Assembly: GCF_021654795.1 (NCBI RefSeq)
Contig: NZ_AP025344.1
Coordinates: forward strand, 5,952,501 to 6,016,500
Length of the DNA stretch: 64,000 bases
Direction: 5' to 3'
From: Paenibacillus dendritiformis
GTDB lineage: Bacteria; Bacillota; Bacilli; Paenibacillales; Paenibacillaceae
The notes beneath the pieces are model-generated. The model had not been told where the DNA came from, did not search any database, and saw only the letters and a program-made list of their open reading frames with translations. Each line of letters opens with the position of its first letter. Position 1 is the first letter of the stretch. Shown here piece after piece: positions 33,789 to 43,223 of the stretch. Position numbers and translations under genes: made by a program.

Positions 33789-34482
33789 GAACCTATTATT
33801 GAAGCCCGCGCGCTGACCAAAATGTTCGGCAACCATTCCGCGCTGCGCTCGCTCGACTTCGCCGTTCATAGAGGAGAGACATTCGGCTTCCTGGGGCCAA
33901 GCGGCTCCGGCAAGATGACCGCCACAAGATGACCACGATTAAAATATTGACCGCCCAACTGCCGCCTACATCCGGGACGGCGCGCGTATTCGGGCAGGAT
34001 GTCGCCCGTATGACGGAAGCCGAGCGATACCGGCATTTGTCCCGCATCGGCGTCCTGACCGACAGCATCACTTTGTACGACCGGCTGTCGGTGCAGGACA
34101 ATCTGGAATGGTTCTGCAAGCTGTACCAGGTGCCGGCCAGCAGAGCGCCGGAAGCGCTGGAGCAAGTCATTCTGGCCGACGATCGGCAGACCGCCGTCAA
34201 AAATCTGTCCAAAGGAATAAAGCAGCGCGTCACGCTGGCACGGGCCCTGCTTCACCGGCCGGAGGTTCTGTTCCTGGACGAGCCGGCATCGGCGCTCGAT
34301 CCGGGGAACACCCGCCGCATTCATGAATCGTCAAAAGCGTTGAATCGCGCGGGGACGTCCATCTTCCTCTCCACGACGACATGGAGGAAGCGGAGGCGCT
34401 CTGCGATCGGATCGCTTTCCTGCATCAGGGGCGCATCCGCGCCATGGATAATTTTTATAAAATTTACTGGGGGAGCCGTATT
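33789..34482 (+). pseudogene. ABC exporter ATPase, decayed
   Basis: The frame starts REPIIEARALTKMFGNHSAL and reaches the Walker A loop GPSGSGK near 33910, where a 14-bp direct duplication (AAGATGACC repeated around GCCAC, 33911-33936) shifts it into TGA. Reading resumes at MTTIKILTAQLPPTSG and runs through signature LSKGIKQR and Walker B VLFLDEP, then shifts again near 34376, where the D-loop H (expected STHDMEEAEAL) has lost one base. The start codon also looks lost: GGGAGGAAAGCAATAGGG needs one more G to give ATG. The C-terminus runs on into the permease frame. At least three lesions. Confidence 0.85.
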
Positions 34483-35193
34483 ATGACTTACGCATGGAAA
34501 CGAATCTCGGCGATTATCGAGAAAGAATGGAAGGATTGCTTCCGCAATCCCGCTCTGTTAAGTATGGCCGCGCTTCCGCTTATCTTCGCCCTCCTCTTCC
34601 GAGGCCGGGAGGAAGTCGGGATCGGCGTGCTGGCGCTGCCCATCAATATGGCCTTGACGATAACGGGGGCCTTCGTGCTCGCGATGATGGTCGCCGAGGA
34701 GAAAGAAAAGCATACGTTGCGGGTGCTGATGCTCTCGCCGGCCAGACCGTTCGAGGTGCTGATTGGCAAGAGCGCCGTCGCTGCCGCGATGACGGTGGCA
34801 GCCGTTATTTTGACCCTGTTCATCGCGGAGACGCCTGCCCTGTCTCCGCTTGCCCTTATCCTTCTGCTTGTTCCCAGCATCGTGATGTACTTGGCGATTG
34901 GCACGCTGATTGGCTTGCTATCCCGCACCTCGATGGAGACTTCCTTCATCGGCATGCCGCTGCACCTTCTCTTCCTGATGGGGCCCATGTTCGGCTCGCT
35001 GCTGAACCAGCCGGCGGTAGACTTGATGATCAGCTATCTTCCGACGGAGCAGCTCTCCCTGGCTTGCTCCAAGCTGTGGAGGGGCGGAACGCTGGCCGAC
35101 GCGCTGCCGCATGCCGGCATCATTGCCGCCTGGATGGCCGCATGCCTGCTCCTGTGCTGCACGACTTACCGCACGAAGCGGTATGACGCATAA
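34483..35193 (+). CDS. ABC exporter permease
   Basis: A 236-residue ABC-2 type permease with six helices. ISAIIEKEWKDCFRNPALL is the usual start, and MMVAEEKEKHTLRVLMLSPARP is the family's cytoplasmic loop. The ATG at 34483 follows GGGGGAG; a longer frame from 34381 includes the tail of the broken ATPase and should not be used. The gene itself looks intact, but its ATPase is not, so it may be without function or rely on another ATPase. Confidence 0.8.
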   Translation: MTYAWKRISAIIEKEWKDCFRNPALLSMAALPLIFALLFRGREEVGIGVLALPINMALTITGAFVLAMMVAEEKEKHTLRVLMLSPARPFEVLIGKSAVAAAMTVAAVILTLFIAETPALSPLALILLLVPSIVMYLAIGTLIGLLSRTSMETSFIGMPLHLLFLMGPMFGSLLNQPAVDLMISYLPTEQLSLACSKLWRGGTLADALPHAGIIAAWMAACLLLCCTTYRTKRYDA

Positions 35194-35629
35194 GCGGGCG
35201 GGAAGCGTGCTCCACCCGTCGACAACAGGAACTATTTCCCGAGAAATAAAGACAGCATTCGGCGGCGGCGCGACAGCCGCTCCCACTAGGGAGACAGACG
35301 AACCGTGCCGCCCTGTCCCGGTCTGCCGGCTTGCTTCCGGAGGCCGGCTTCGCGTTGTCCAGCCAAGCGGCCGCTCTATTGCGATAATCCGCGCATGACC
35401 GCTTCCGGCGGCGGGAAAGCCGGGATTGCGCTCCGATATGCGGAATATTTTGGATTGCGCCCCGTCTCAAAAACTTGTATCGTAGCATCAACCCGATGAT
35501 CTGTGCGGGACATGGCCTTATTCTTCAGAACGGTCAGGGAACAGCCCATTCCCGTCCTTTCCATCCGTTGCCCGGCTGGGAAGGACGCAGGGCCGTCATT
35601 ACGATAAATCGTCAAGAAAGGAGCTGCAC
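35194..35629. other. 436-bp gap without recognised features
   Basis: I see no gene, strong hairpin or promoter that I can defend here. Confidence 0.4.
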
Positions 35630-36892
35630 ATGAACAGCAAACCGCTAGCCGCCTCGCGTCCGGCGCCCGATCTGCTCAAGCAGTCAAGCCCGCAGCAGGA
35701 TACGGTTTTCCGCATCCTTCTGGCCATCAGCTTCGTCCATCTGTTCAATGACTCGATTCAAGCCGTCATCCCTGCGATTTTTCCGATATTGAAAGACACG
35801 ATGCGGCTCTCATACGGGCAGATCGGCTGGATCGCCTTCGCGATCAACTTCACCGCTTCGATTATGCAGCCCGTTGTCGGCTATGCGGCCGATCGGCGCC
35901 CGACCCCGGCGCTGCTCCCCATCGGCATGACGTTCACGTTCTTCGGCGTGCTGCTTTTGGCGCTGGCGCCGAATTACGGGCTGGTGCTGCTGGCCGTCAT
36001 CCTCGTCGGACTCGGCTCGGCCGCCTTCCATCCCGAAGGGATGCGCGTCGCCCACATGGCCGCCGGGCTTCGCAAAGGCCTTGCCCAATCCATCTTCCAG
36101 GTCGGAGGCAACACCGGACAGTCCCTTGCCCCGATGCTGACGAAGTGGGTGTTTATCCCCTTCGGTCAGATGGGAGCGCTCGGCTTCACCTTCATCGCAG
36201 GGGCCGGCATCGCCGTGCAGACGTATATCGCACGCTGGTACCGCGGCATGCTCGATGCCGGATATACCTTCGCTAAGCGCCATCAGCAGCGGAAGATGGA
36301 CCCGGCACGGCGCAGAAGCATCGCCTGGGCGACCCTGATTCTGGTCGTGATCGTCTTCGTCCGTTCCTGGTACGGGGCCGCCATCGGCAGCTATTACGCA
36401 TTTTACTTAATGGAAGATTACCGGCTTACGCTGGATCAGGCCCAGCTCTATATTTTCCTGTTCCTGGGGGCAGGCGCGGTAGGCACCTTCTTCGGCGGGC
36501 CGCTGGCGGATCGGTTCGGCCGCCGCAACCTCATCCTGGCCTCGATGCTCGGCACCGCGCCCCTGGCGCTGCTGCTGCCGTTCGTCAATCTGTTCTGGGC
36601 CGGGGTGCTGCTGGCCCTCACCGGCTTCATCCTGCTGTCCAGCTTCTCGGTGACCGTTATCTACGCCCAGCAGCTCCATCCGGGCAATATCGGCACGGTC
36701 TCCGGCCTTATCACCGGCTTCGCCTTCGGGATGGGCGGTGTCGGCGCCTTGGCGCTCGGCTACTTCATCGACGGCTTCGGCATTACCCGGATTATGACGG
36801 TGTGCGGCTTCCTGCCGGTCCTGGGCGTTCTCGCTCTGCTGCTTCCGAACGATCGCACGCTCAACAAATGGGCGCAAGATGCCGAGGCATAA
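35630..36892 (+). CDS. MFS efflux transporter, fosmidomycin-resistance (Fsr) type
   Basis: A 420-residue major facilitator protein with 12 helices. SFVHLFNDSIQAVIPAIFPILK near residue 35 and LGSAAFHPEGMRVAHMAAG near 135 are typical of Fsr-like pumps; the loop GPLADRFGRRN is the MFS motif A repeat in the second half. Members export fosmidomycin and other compounds, but natural substrates are mostly unknown. AAAGGAG precedes the ATG. It stands alone. Confidence 0.88.
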   Translation: MNSKPLAASRPAPDLLKQSSPQQDTVFRILLAISFVHLFNDSIQAVIPAIFPILKDTMRLSYGQIGWIAFAINFTASIMQPVVGYAADRRPTPALLPIGMTFTFFGVLLLALAPNYGLVLLAVILVGLGSAAFHPEGMRVAHMAAGLRKGLAQSIFQVGGNTGQSLAPMLTKWVFIPFGQMGALGFTFIAGAGIAVQTYIARWYRGMLDAGYTFAKRHQQRKMDPARRRSIAWATLILVVIVFVRSWYGAAIGSYYAFYLMEDYRLTLDQAQLYIFLFLGAGAVGTFFGGPLADRFGRRNLILASMLGTAPLALLLPFVNLFWAGVLLALTGFILLSSFSVTVIYAQQLHPGNIGTVSGLITGFAFGMGGVGALALGYFIDGFGITRIMTVCGFLPVLGVLALLLPNDRTLNKWAQDAEA

Positions 36893-37212
36893 TGCGCTGA
36901 CTCCACCGCGATTCGCCATGGCCTCCGCCGCTTCGAATTGCGGTTCTTCACCGTTTGGACATATTTGTTCAAGCTTCCCCGCTTTCCACTTGCTCCCCGC
37001 GCTCACTAGATCTACAATATGATGTGCTTGCAATCGTTGCTCGCCGAACGCGGCAGCATCGCGCATCACGGCATGTCCCGCAATTGAATGAGGAGCTTGT
37101 GGAATCCGGCCCGATTCGCCGGCAATCAAGACAATCACATGTTACCGTGGAGATACGGATCACATATCCATCGTTCTAGACAGCATAAGAAAATACTTGG
37201 AGGTGATGGAGG
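36893..37212. other. 320-bp gap without recognised features
   Basis: No gene or clear regulatory element was seen apart from the ribosome site of the TPR gene (GGAGGTGATGGAGG). Confidence 0.4.
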
Positions 37213-38205
37213 ATGACGCGGAATGCGCATCAAGAGCCGGTTCAGGACACGCCAGACACCGAATCATGTCCTCCGGCGGCGCAGGAGCAGACCCCGGCGG
37301 CAGACGAATCGAAGTCGGCCTGCGGCAGGGAAGAATACGATCAACAGACAATTCGATATTTGCAGCAGGCGATCCAGCGCATCAACCAGCTGTACCAAAA
37401 GCAAGCGTATCAGGAAGCGCTGCGGCAAGCCATGCGGCTGCAATTGGAATATCCGGAGCATCCGACCATTATGTCGCTGGCTGCCGTCGTGCATAAGCCC
37501 GTCGATCCGGACAAAGCTCTCGATTGGGCGGGAGAAGCGCTGCGGCGGGACATTTATCAGCCGGACGCCTGGCGGGTGCGGATGGGCATCTATTATGACC
37601 GGGGAGAGTGGGTAGCCTTCGAGACGGCGGCGAGGCAGCTGATCGCGATGGCGCCTGACGACCCGACGCCGCATCTGCTGCTCGCGCAGCACCAGATGCG
37701 CAAGGGCGCGCTGGAGCAGGCCGTTCTCTCGCTGGAGCGGTGCATCGATATCGAGCCGGCCGGACTCGCTTACGCCACATACAGCTATGTATTGGCTCAG
37801 CTGCAGCGGACAGCGGAGTCGAAGGAAGCCGAACGCCAGGCCCTGGCGATGGAAGAGGAGCATGCCTACACGCTGATGCAGCTCGCCTGGGCAGCCGACC
37901 AGCGCGGGGAGAAGGATCACTCGCTCCGACTGATGGAGAAGGCGGTCCGCCTGGACCCGGACGATGCCCAGGTCCGGGAGGAGTATATGGACACGCTGCA
38001 GAAGGCCAATCCGGCCTTTCGCCTTGTCTGGCTGCCGGCCCAGTGGTTCCAGAAGCTGAATCCGTGGATATTGTTTGTCATTTGGGTCTTATTTGCTTTT
38101 CTTAAACCGGTTCTGCTTATTGCCTTTATCCTGATTCATGTCTCGACCCATTGGATTAGCCGGTGGTATGTCAATTGGAAAGTATACGGGCGGCCTTGGG
38201 CATGA
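37213..38205 (+). CDS. TPR-repeat membrane protein
   Basis: A 330-residue protein. After an acidic, disordered N-terminus (1-45), about five TPR-like helix pairs follow (50-265), for example AYQEALRQAMRLQLEYPEHP and GALEQAVLSLERCIDIEPAG. Two membrane helices close the protein (about 280-315). The repeats face the cytoplasm if the N-terminus does, as no signal peptide is present. It probably scaffolds protein contacts at the membrane. Unknown function. Confidence 0.75.
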   Translation: MTRNAHQEPVQDTPDTESCPPAAQEQTPAADESKSACGREEYDQQTIRYLQQAIQRINQLYQKQAYQEALRQAMRLQLEYPEHPTIMSLAAVVHKPVDPDKALDWAGEALRRDIYQPDAWRVRMGIYYDRGEWVAFETAARQLIAMAPDDPTPHLLLAQHQMRKGALEQAVLSLERCIDIEPAGLAYATYSYVLAQLQRTAESKEAERQALAMEEEHAYTLMQLAWAADQRGEKDHSLRLMEKAVRLDPDDAQVREEYMDTLQKANPAFRLVWLPAQWFQKLNPWILFVIWVLFAFLKPVLLIAFILIHVSTHWISRWYVNWKVYGRPWA

Positions 38206-38267
38206 TACCTTCAGGCCGCTCCCCATATGTACGAGTGCAAACGGCAAGTCCCTTCTCCCCGCTCCAA

Positions 38268-38696
38268 TCAGCCGATAGCCGTCATAATGACGCCGACGGT
38301 AATCAGCAGGACGCCCAGGCTGGCGACAAGCGACAAGCGCTCTCCCAGGAACAGAAACGCCAACCCCACGGCCAACACGACACTGAGCTTGTCGACCGGA
38401 GCCGCCTTTGAGACTTCGCCCTTTTGAATCGCAATGAAGTAGAACAGCCATGACAGCGCGCCCGCTACCCCGCTCAGCACGATATACAGCAGCGCCTTCC
38501 GGTTGGCGAGAATCTCGCCGACCTGGGTCAGCTTGCCCTGAATGGCCAGCACCCCCAAGAGGAACACGGCCATAATGACGGCCCGTACGGCGGTGGCGGT
38601 GTCCGGATCGACATTCTTCATGCCAAGCTTGCCAAAGAGCGAGACGAGCGCCGCCATCACGGCGGACAAAAGGGCGAACCATAACCAGCTTCCCAT
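38268..38696 (-). CDS. single-domain EamA-type transporter
   Basis: A 142-residue membrane protein with five helices, corresponding to one EamA domain (DMT superfamily) rather than the usual two. PVDKLSVVLAVGLAFLFLGERL is the family's conserved pair of last helices. Such half-size proteins work as dimers. The ATG at 38694-38696 follows AAGGAGG. Substrate unknown. Confidence 0.85.
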   Translation of the reverse strand: MGSWLWFALLSAVMAALVSLFGKLGMKNVDPDTATAVRAVIMAVFLLGVLAIQGKLTQVGEILANRKALLYIVLSGVAGALSWLFYFIAIQKGEVSKAAPVDKLSVVLAVGLAFLFLGERLSLVASLGVLLITVGVIMTAIG

Positions 38697-38829
38697 TCTT
38701 TTTCCTCCTTTGTCTAATCCTATCGGCACATGGTCCCTTATACGGCAAAATGCGTCTGCCTTCCGCCGCCAAAAGCTTGCATTCCACCCCAGAGAATAGG
38801 AAAATGTTCAGTAAATCATGGCACGCTTG

Positions 38830-38858
38830 TTTACAACGGGAGCGGAGAACGATATACT
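38830..38858 (+). promoter_or_regulatory. sigma-A promoter of ktrB
   Basis: TTTACA (38830-38835) and TATACT (38853-38858) are 17 bp apart, about 90 bp before the ATG. Confidence 0.7.
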
Positions 38859-38951
38859 AGTCTTCGTTTTACGTTCCCATCCGATTCGGCGCCGATCCGG
38901 CGTCGTTGCGATCATTATTTTTTCGTTATGGACCAAAAGGAGACCTTCTTC

Positions 38952-40289
38952 ATGAACCTGTTGAAAAAAAGGACGCTGCATTGGACCCCCGCCCGCGTGC
39001 TGGTGACGGGTTTTCTCTTTATAATTACAATCGGAACCCTGCTGCTGATGCTTCCTGTCTCGCTGGCGCCGGGCCGTTCCATCTCCTTCGTAGATGCGTT
39101 ATTTACGGCAACTTCCGCCGTCTGCGTAACCGGGCTGGTTGTCATCGATGTCGGCACGACCTTTTCTGCCTTTGGACAAGGCGTGATCATTTCCCTCGTC
39201 CAGATCGGGGGCATCGGATTCATGTCGGTGGCCCTGCTATTCTATCTGATGCTGGGCAAAAAGATATCGCTCCGCGAACGCCTTATCCTGCAGGAGTCGA
39301 TCAACGCCAACAGCATGGAGGGGATTGTGCGCACGATTCGGCGGGTCATCATCTTCGTCGTCATCATCCAATCTTCGGCCACCGTCGTGCTGACGCTGCA
39401 CTGGGGACAGACGATGCCTCTCGGGCAATCGTTCGCATATAGTCTTTTCCATTCGATATCCCTGTTCAACAATGCAGGCTTCGACCTGTTCGGCGACAGC
39501 TTCCAGCAGTTCGCCGAGGATGGGCTGACCAATCTCGTCGCCTTCTTCCTGGTCATCGCCGGCGGTCTCGGGTTCATCGTGCTGGCGGAGCTGTATGATT
39601 ATCCGAAGAAGCGGCGGCTCTCGCTGCACTCCAAGGTCGTCCTGTCGATGACGGCGCTTCTCGTCGCGGGCGGGGCGGTCCTGCTCTTCATCTTCGAATT
39701 CTCGAACAGCAATACGCTCGGATCGATGAGCTGGGAAGGCAAGATCTACGCTTCCTTCTTCCAGTCGGTCTCGACCCGTTCCTCGGGCACCGTAACGCTG
39801 GATGTGGCGGACATGCGCCAGGTAACGCAATTTTTCCTGATTATGCTCATGTTCGTCGGCGCTTCGCCCGGCTCCGCGGGCGGCGGGATTAAGACGACGA
39901 CATTCGCCATTCTGATGGCGGCCGTCTACGCCATGCTGAAGGGTCGCGAGGATGCCGTGCTGTTCCGCCACCGCCTGCCGAAGGATCTGATCATCAAGGC
40001 GCTGACGGTGATTTTTCTGGCGTTGTTCATGGTGCTGTCGGTCTCGATGCTGCTCGCGGTCACCGAGGATGTGCCGTTCATCAGCATTCTGTTCGATACC
40101 GTCTCGGCCGTCGCGACGGTTGGCATGTCGATGGGGCTGACCCCCGAGCTCTCCCCCTTCGGGAAGCTCGTCATCGCCATGACGATGTTCATCGGCAGAA
40201 TCGGGCCCATGACGCTCGCCTACGCGCTCGGCAATCGCCGGGAGCAATCGCTCTACCGCTATCCGGAAGGGAAAATCATGATCGGGTAA
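38952..40289 (+). CDS. ktrB: TrkH/KtrB-type potassium channel subunit
   Basis: A 445-residue K+ translocating subunit with four pore repeats. The filter regions are visible as ATSAVCVTGLVV, HSISLFNNAGFDLFG, QSVSTRSSGTV and DTVSAVATVGMSMG, each with its conserved Gly, and SPGSAGGGIKTTT marks the loop of the third repeat. It needs a KtrA-type regulatory subunit, whose gene is not adjacent. The ATG at 38952 follows AAGGAGA; the longer frame from 38730 covers the promoter. No c-di-AMP riboswitch fits in the 90-base leader. Confidence 0.93.
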   Translation: MNLLKKRTLHWTPARVLVTGFLFIITIGTLLLMLPVSLAPGRSISFVDALFTATSAVCVTGLVVIDVGTTFSAFGQGVIISLVQIGGIGFMSVALLFYLMLGKKISLRERLILQESINANSMEGIVRTIRRVIIFVVIIQSSATVVLTLHWGQTMPLGQSFAYSLFHSISLFNNAGFDLFGDSFQQFAEDGLTNLVAFFLVIAGGLGFIVLAELYDYPKKRRLSLHSKVVLSMTALLVAGGAVLLFIFEFSNSNTLGSMSWEGKIYASFFQSVSTRSSGTVTLDVADMRQVTQFFLIMLMFVGASPGSAGGGIKTTTFAILMAAVYAMLKGREDAVLFRHRLPKDLIIKALTVIFLALFMVLSVSMLLAVTEDVPFISILFDTVSAVATVGMSMGLTPELSPFGKLVIAMTMFIGRIGPMTLAYALGNRREQSLYRYPEGKIMIG

Positions 40290-40293
40290 CAAT

Positions 40294-40326
40294 AACCCCC
40301 GCTGCCATAAGGGCCAGCGGGGGTTA
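40294..40326 (+). terminator. terminator between convergent ktrB and purine permease genes
   Basis: AACCCCCGCTG pairs with CAGCGGGGGTT around a ten-base loop. Confidence 0.65.
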
Positions 40327-40357
40327 TGTGCGTTCGGAATTCAATAACGATAGCGAT

Positions 40358-41704
40358 CTATGCCGCCGTATCCGTTGCCGCTTCCTTGGCCGAAGCGGCC
40401 CGGCCGCCCGGAATGATCAGATTCAGCAAAAGCGCGGCGATCGCCCCGACGGTAATGCCGGAGGATAAAATATAGACGGCGAAATCAGGCAGACCAACCA
40501 GCGCGTCCTTCGGCAGGACCGTCACGGCCATCGTCAGCAGGACCGGCACCCCGATAATCATCATTGCGCGTTCATCGAGGTCGATCAGTTGAATGACCTT
40601 AAGGCCGTTCACGACAATCGCGACACAGACGACGCCGAAGATCCCGTTGATGACCGGCTCCGGAATGCAGGTAATCGCCGTAGACAGCTTCGGCACGAGG
40701 CCGAGCAGGAGCAGGATGATGCCCCCCGCCATAATCGCCATGCGGCTGCCTACTCCCGTCACCGCGATCAGTCCGGCGTTCGAGGAGTAGCCGGTCATCG
40801 GCGTGCCACCGAACAGAGCGCCGGCGAAGCAGCCGATTCCCTCGCCGGCGGCGGCGCGGTTCAAGCGCTCGTCCGTCAGCTCTTTGCCGGTAACCTGGGA
40901 GATGACGAACCAGGTTCCGGTCGTCTCGATTAGAATAATGAAATAGACAAAGACCATCGTCAAAATGGCGCTTATGTCGAAGACCGGGGCTCCGAACGGG
41001 AAGAAGCTCGGAATCGCCAGCAAATCCGCCTCGGCGACCGGCGTGAAGTCGACCGTCCCGAAGAACGAAGCGGTAATCGTGCCGACGACGATCGCGACGA
41101 TGACGGAAATCAGGCGCGACACCGTGCCCAGCCCCTTCGAACGGCGGCCGAGCAGCATGCAAATAATCAGCGCGCCCGCAGAGACGGCGGCAATCAGCAC
41201 ATTGGTCCACAGATCGCCTTCCGCCCTATAAATATTGCTCATGCCGACAGGCATAAGCGAAATACCGACAATGAGAATAACCGTGCCGCCGACCAGCGGA
41301 GGGATGACGCGGCGAACCGCCTTGGCGAACCATTTCAACGGCATGCCCAGCAGGGCGATAAGCAGCGCCCCGGGAATCAGGCTCCCGGTCATCGCGCCAA
41401 GCCCCAGCTTGCTGCCGATGGCCCCCATGGCCCCGATAGGCACATAAGACGGCCCCTGAACGACAGGCAGCCGGAGTCCGAAGCCGGTCTGAATCAAGGT
41501 GGCGATGCCCGTCCCCAAAAAGCACATTTGAATAAAAAACGAAGTGTCCGACGCGCTCAGACTGAGCAGGCCGGCGATGACGATTGGAGCAATGTACAAA
41601 TCCATCGCCAATACATGCTGCAAGCCCAAAATAAAAGCCTTCCCGACGCCGATCTTATCATCCACTCCAACGATAAGGTTGTTCGACTTGGTTGACGGTT
41701 CCAT
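40358..41704 (-). CDS. NCS2 purine permease (xanthine/urate type)
   Basis: A 448-residue nucleobase:cation symporter with 12-14 helices. QHVLAMDLYIAPIVI, the substrate-site segment LIETTGTWFVISQVTGKELT and GCFAGALFGGTPMTGYSSNAGLIAVTGV are the NCS2 signatures; Glu in ETTG and the QVTG pattern fit the xanthine and uric acid branch. It is divergent from a Rieske oxygenase, and a candidate PurR box lies between them. Exact purine not decidable. Confidence 0.9.
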   Translation of the reverse strand: MEPSTKSNNLIVGVDDKIGVGKAFILGLQHVLAMDLYIAPIVIAGLLSLSASDTSFFIQMCFLGTGIATLIQTGFGLRLPVVQGPSYVPIGAMGAIGSKLGLGAMTGSLIPGALLIALLGMPLKWFAKAVRRVIPPLVGGTVILIVGISLMPVGMSNIYRAEGDLWTNVLIAAVSAGALIICMLLGRRSKGLGTVSRLISVIVAIVVGTITASFFGTVDFTPVAEADLLAIPSFFPFGAPVFDISAILTMVFVYFIILIETTGTWFVISQVTGKELTDERLNRAAAGEGIGCFAGALFGGTPMTGYSSNAGLIAVTGVGSRMAIMAGGIILLLLGLVPKLSTAITCIPEPVINGIFGVVCVAIVVNGLKVIQLIDLDERAMMIIGVPVLLTMAVTVLPKDALVGLPDFAVYILSSGITVGAIAALLLNLIIPGGRAASAKEAATDTAA

Positions 41705-41803
41705 AAGTGTGCTGTTCCTCCCATTGCGGTTCGAATGTAGTCCTTGACGTGATATAGCTCACAATTCCAGATTATAAATTCAATCCCCCGATTTGTATAG
41801 ATT

Positions 41804-41847
41804 ATTCACGAATATTTTTTATGCTTTCCAAAAGATTGTTCGTGTTT
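41804..41847. promoter_or_regulatory. candidate PurR box pair
   Basis: ATTCACGAATATT (41804-41816) and ATTGTTCGTGTTT (41835-41847) are inverted copies of ACGAACAAT-type sites 18 bp apart. Bacillus PurR binds two inverted 14-bp CGAA boxes about 16-17 bp apart. Here they lie between a purine permease and the Rieske gene. Confidence 0.5.
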
Positions 41848-41851
41848 CGGA

Positions 41852-41880
41852 TTGACTGCATCGAATATATCTCCTAAAAT
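41852..41880 (+). promoter_or_regulatory. sigma-A promoter of the Rieske oxygenase gene
   Basis: TTGACT (41852-41857) and TAAAAT (41875-41880) are 17 bp apart, directly beside the PurR-like boxes. Confidence 0.65.
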
Positions 41881-41968
41881 AAGATAAGAATAGATTGATT
41901 GTCGAACTTTCGAATTAAAACTCTCATTGATTCATAACATTTCCATAAAAAGGGAATATACCAAGATC

Positions 41969-42946
41969 ATGATCATCCAGGATGAAGTATTGCGCAAGGA
42001 GTGGATTGTCGCCTGCCGGGCGGATGAGGTAAAGGAGAAGCCGATTCAGGTCCACATCATGGGAGAGCGCGTCGTCGTGTTCCGCACGGAGGACGGCGTG
42101 CATGCGTTCAAGGATCTGTGCATCCATCGCGGAGCGGCATTATCGCTGGGCTGCGTCAAGAACGGGCATCTCGTCTGCCCGTATCATGCGTGGGAATTCG
42201 CCCCTTCCGGCGCCTGCGTGCACATTCCGCAGCTGCCGGCGGAGCAGGCCATTCCGAAGAAAGCGCAAGCGACTGCATACGGATGTGAGGAACGTTACGG
42301 CTTCATCTGGGTCAATCTCGGCGGCAAGGACGCGCCGTGGTTCCCGTTCCCGGAATATGAAGCGGAAGGGTGGCGCCATGTCGTCTGGGGGCCGCAGACC
42401 GTCGAAGCGAAGCCGCCGCGGATCGTGGAGAACTTCCTTGATGTCGGCCATCTGGCTGTCGTGCATGAAGGCTATCTCGGGGTGGAGACGCATACCGAGA
42501 TCGGAGATTACCGGGTGCATCGGGTGGCGGAGGGCATCCGTTCGGAGGAGATCGAGATTTTCCAGCCGGATCCGGATGGAAGCGGACAAGCGAAGCATGT
42601 GTACTATACGTATGAGATTGCCCGGCCGCTCACGGTCAAGTTCGTCAAGCGCGACAAGGAGACCGGGCAGCGCATGTCGATTCTGCTGACGGTTCGTCCG
42701 CAGGACTCGGCGATGTCCGTTGCTTACGGCATCATCTCGTTCAGCTACGATCCGGGGTTGAGCGACAACGAGATTACCCGCTTCCAAGATATGATTTTCG
42801 AGCAGGACAAGCCGGTCGTCGAGAATCAGAAGCCGGAGGATCTGCCGCTTGACCTGCAGGCGGAGCTGTCGCTCAAATGCGACCGGGTCAGCATCGCTTA
42901 CCGCCAATACTTGAAGGAGCTCGGGGTCGAGTGGGGAACGGCTTGA
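41969..42946 (+). CDS. Rieske non-haem iron oxygenase, alpha subunit type
   Basis: A 325-residue oxygenase. The Rieske 2Fe-2S site is CIHRG (Cys51, His53) and CPYH (Cys70, His73). The mononuclear iron site is ENFLDVGHLAVVHEG with Asp158, His161 and His166. Size and single-subunit form resemble monooxygenases that demethylate or hydroxylate small aromatics (VanA, methylxanthine demethylases NdmA/NdmB, pheophorbide oxygenase). No reductase gene is adjacent. Divergence from a purine permease hints at a purine-like substrate. The ATG at 41969 has a weak ribosome site (AAAGGG, distant); a TTG at 41927 is an alternative. Confidence 0.85.
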   Translation: MIIQDEVLRKEWIVACRADEVKEKPIQVHIMGERVVVFRTEDGVHAFKDLCIHRGAALSLGCVKNGHLVCPYHAWEFAPSGACVHIPQLPAEQAIPKKAQATAYGCEERYGFIWVNLGGKDAPWFPFPEYEAEGWRHVVWGPQTVEAKPPRIVENFLDVGHLAVVHEGYLGVETHTEIGDYRVHRVAEGIRSEEIEIFQPDPDGSGQAKHVYYTYEIARPLTVKFVKRDKETGQRMSILLTVRPQDSAMSVAYGIISFSYDPGLSDNEITRFQDMIFEQDKPVVENQKPEDLPLDLQAELSLKCDRVSIAYRQYLKELGVEWGTA

Positions 42947-43063
42947 ACCGCACTCGGGCCGCTGAAGACACACGTCTGGGGACTGTACAACCTGCCAGAC
43001 TCTGCCATATTCCGCATCGCGAGGGGAGCGCTGTACAAGCGCAGAACGCTCTGCACACACGAA

Positions 43064-43101
43064 GAGCCCGCCCCTTCCCATGTTCGGGAAGAAGCGGGCT
43101 C
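43064..43101. terminator. hairpin between convergent genes
   Basis: GAGCCCGC and GCGGGCTC form an eight-bp stem with an inner TTCCC/GGGAA hairpin. There is only a weak U tract. Confidence 0.45.
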
Positions 43102-43223
43102 CGTAGAGCCGTAACCTCGTGTATAGCGCTGCATGCCGGTGGCATGAACCGCGGGGCCGGGCTTCCGCATCCAGTTGCTCCGCCCCGGCGGCTCCGTTCC
43201 GGCATCTCCGTCCGCCGCCATGT

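Noticed and set aside
33929..34486. 185-residue ABC ATPase as an intact gene
   Set aside because: It begins inside Walker A and ends out of frame; the flanking sequence shows it is the middle of a damaged gene.
38859..38951. c-di-AMP riboswitch before ktrB
   Set aside because: The leader is only about 90 bases and none of the conserved elements of that large aptamer is present.
41748..41763. FNR-like palindrome CGTGATATAGCTCACA before the purine permease
   Set aside because: One mismatch, no -10 at the right distance, and only 44 bp from the start codon; probably chance.
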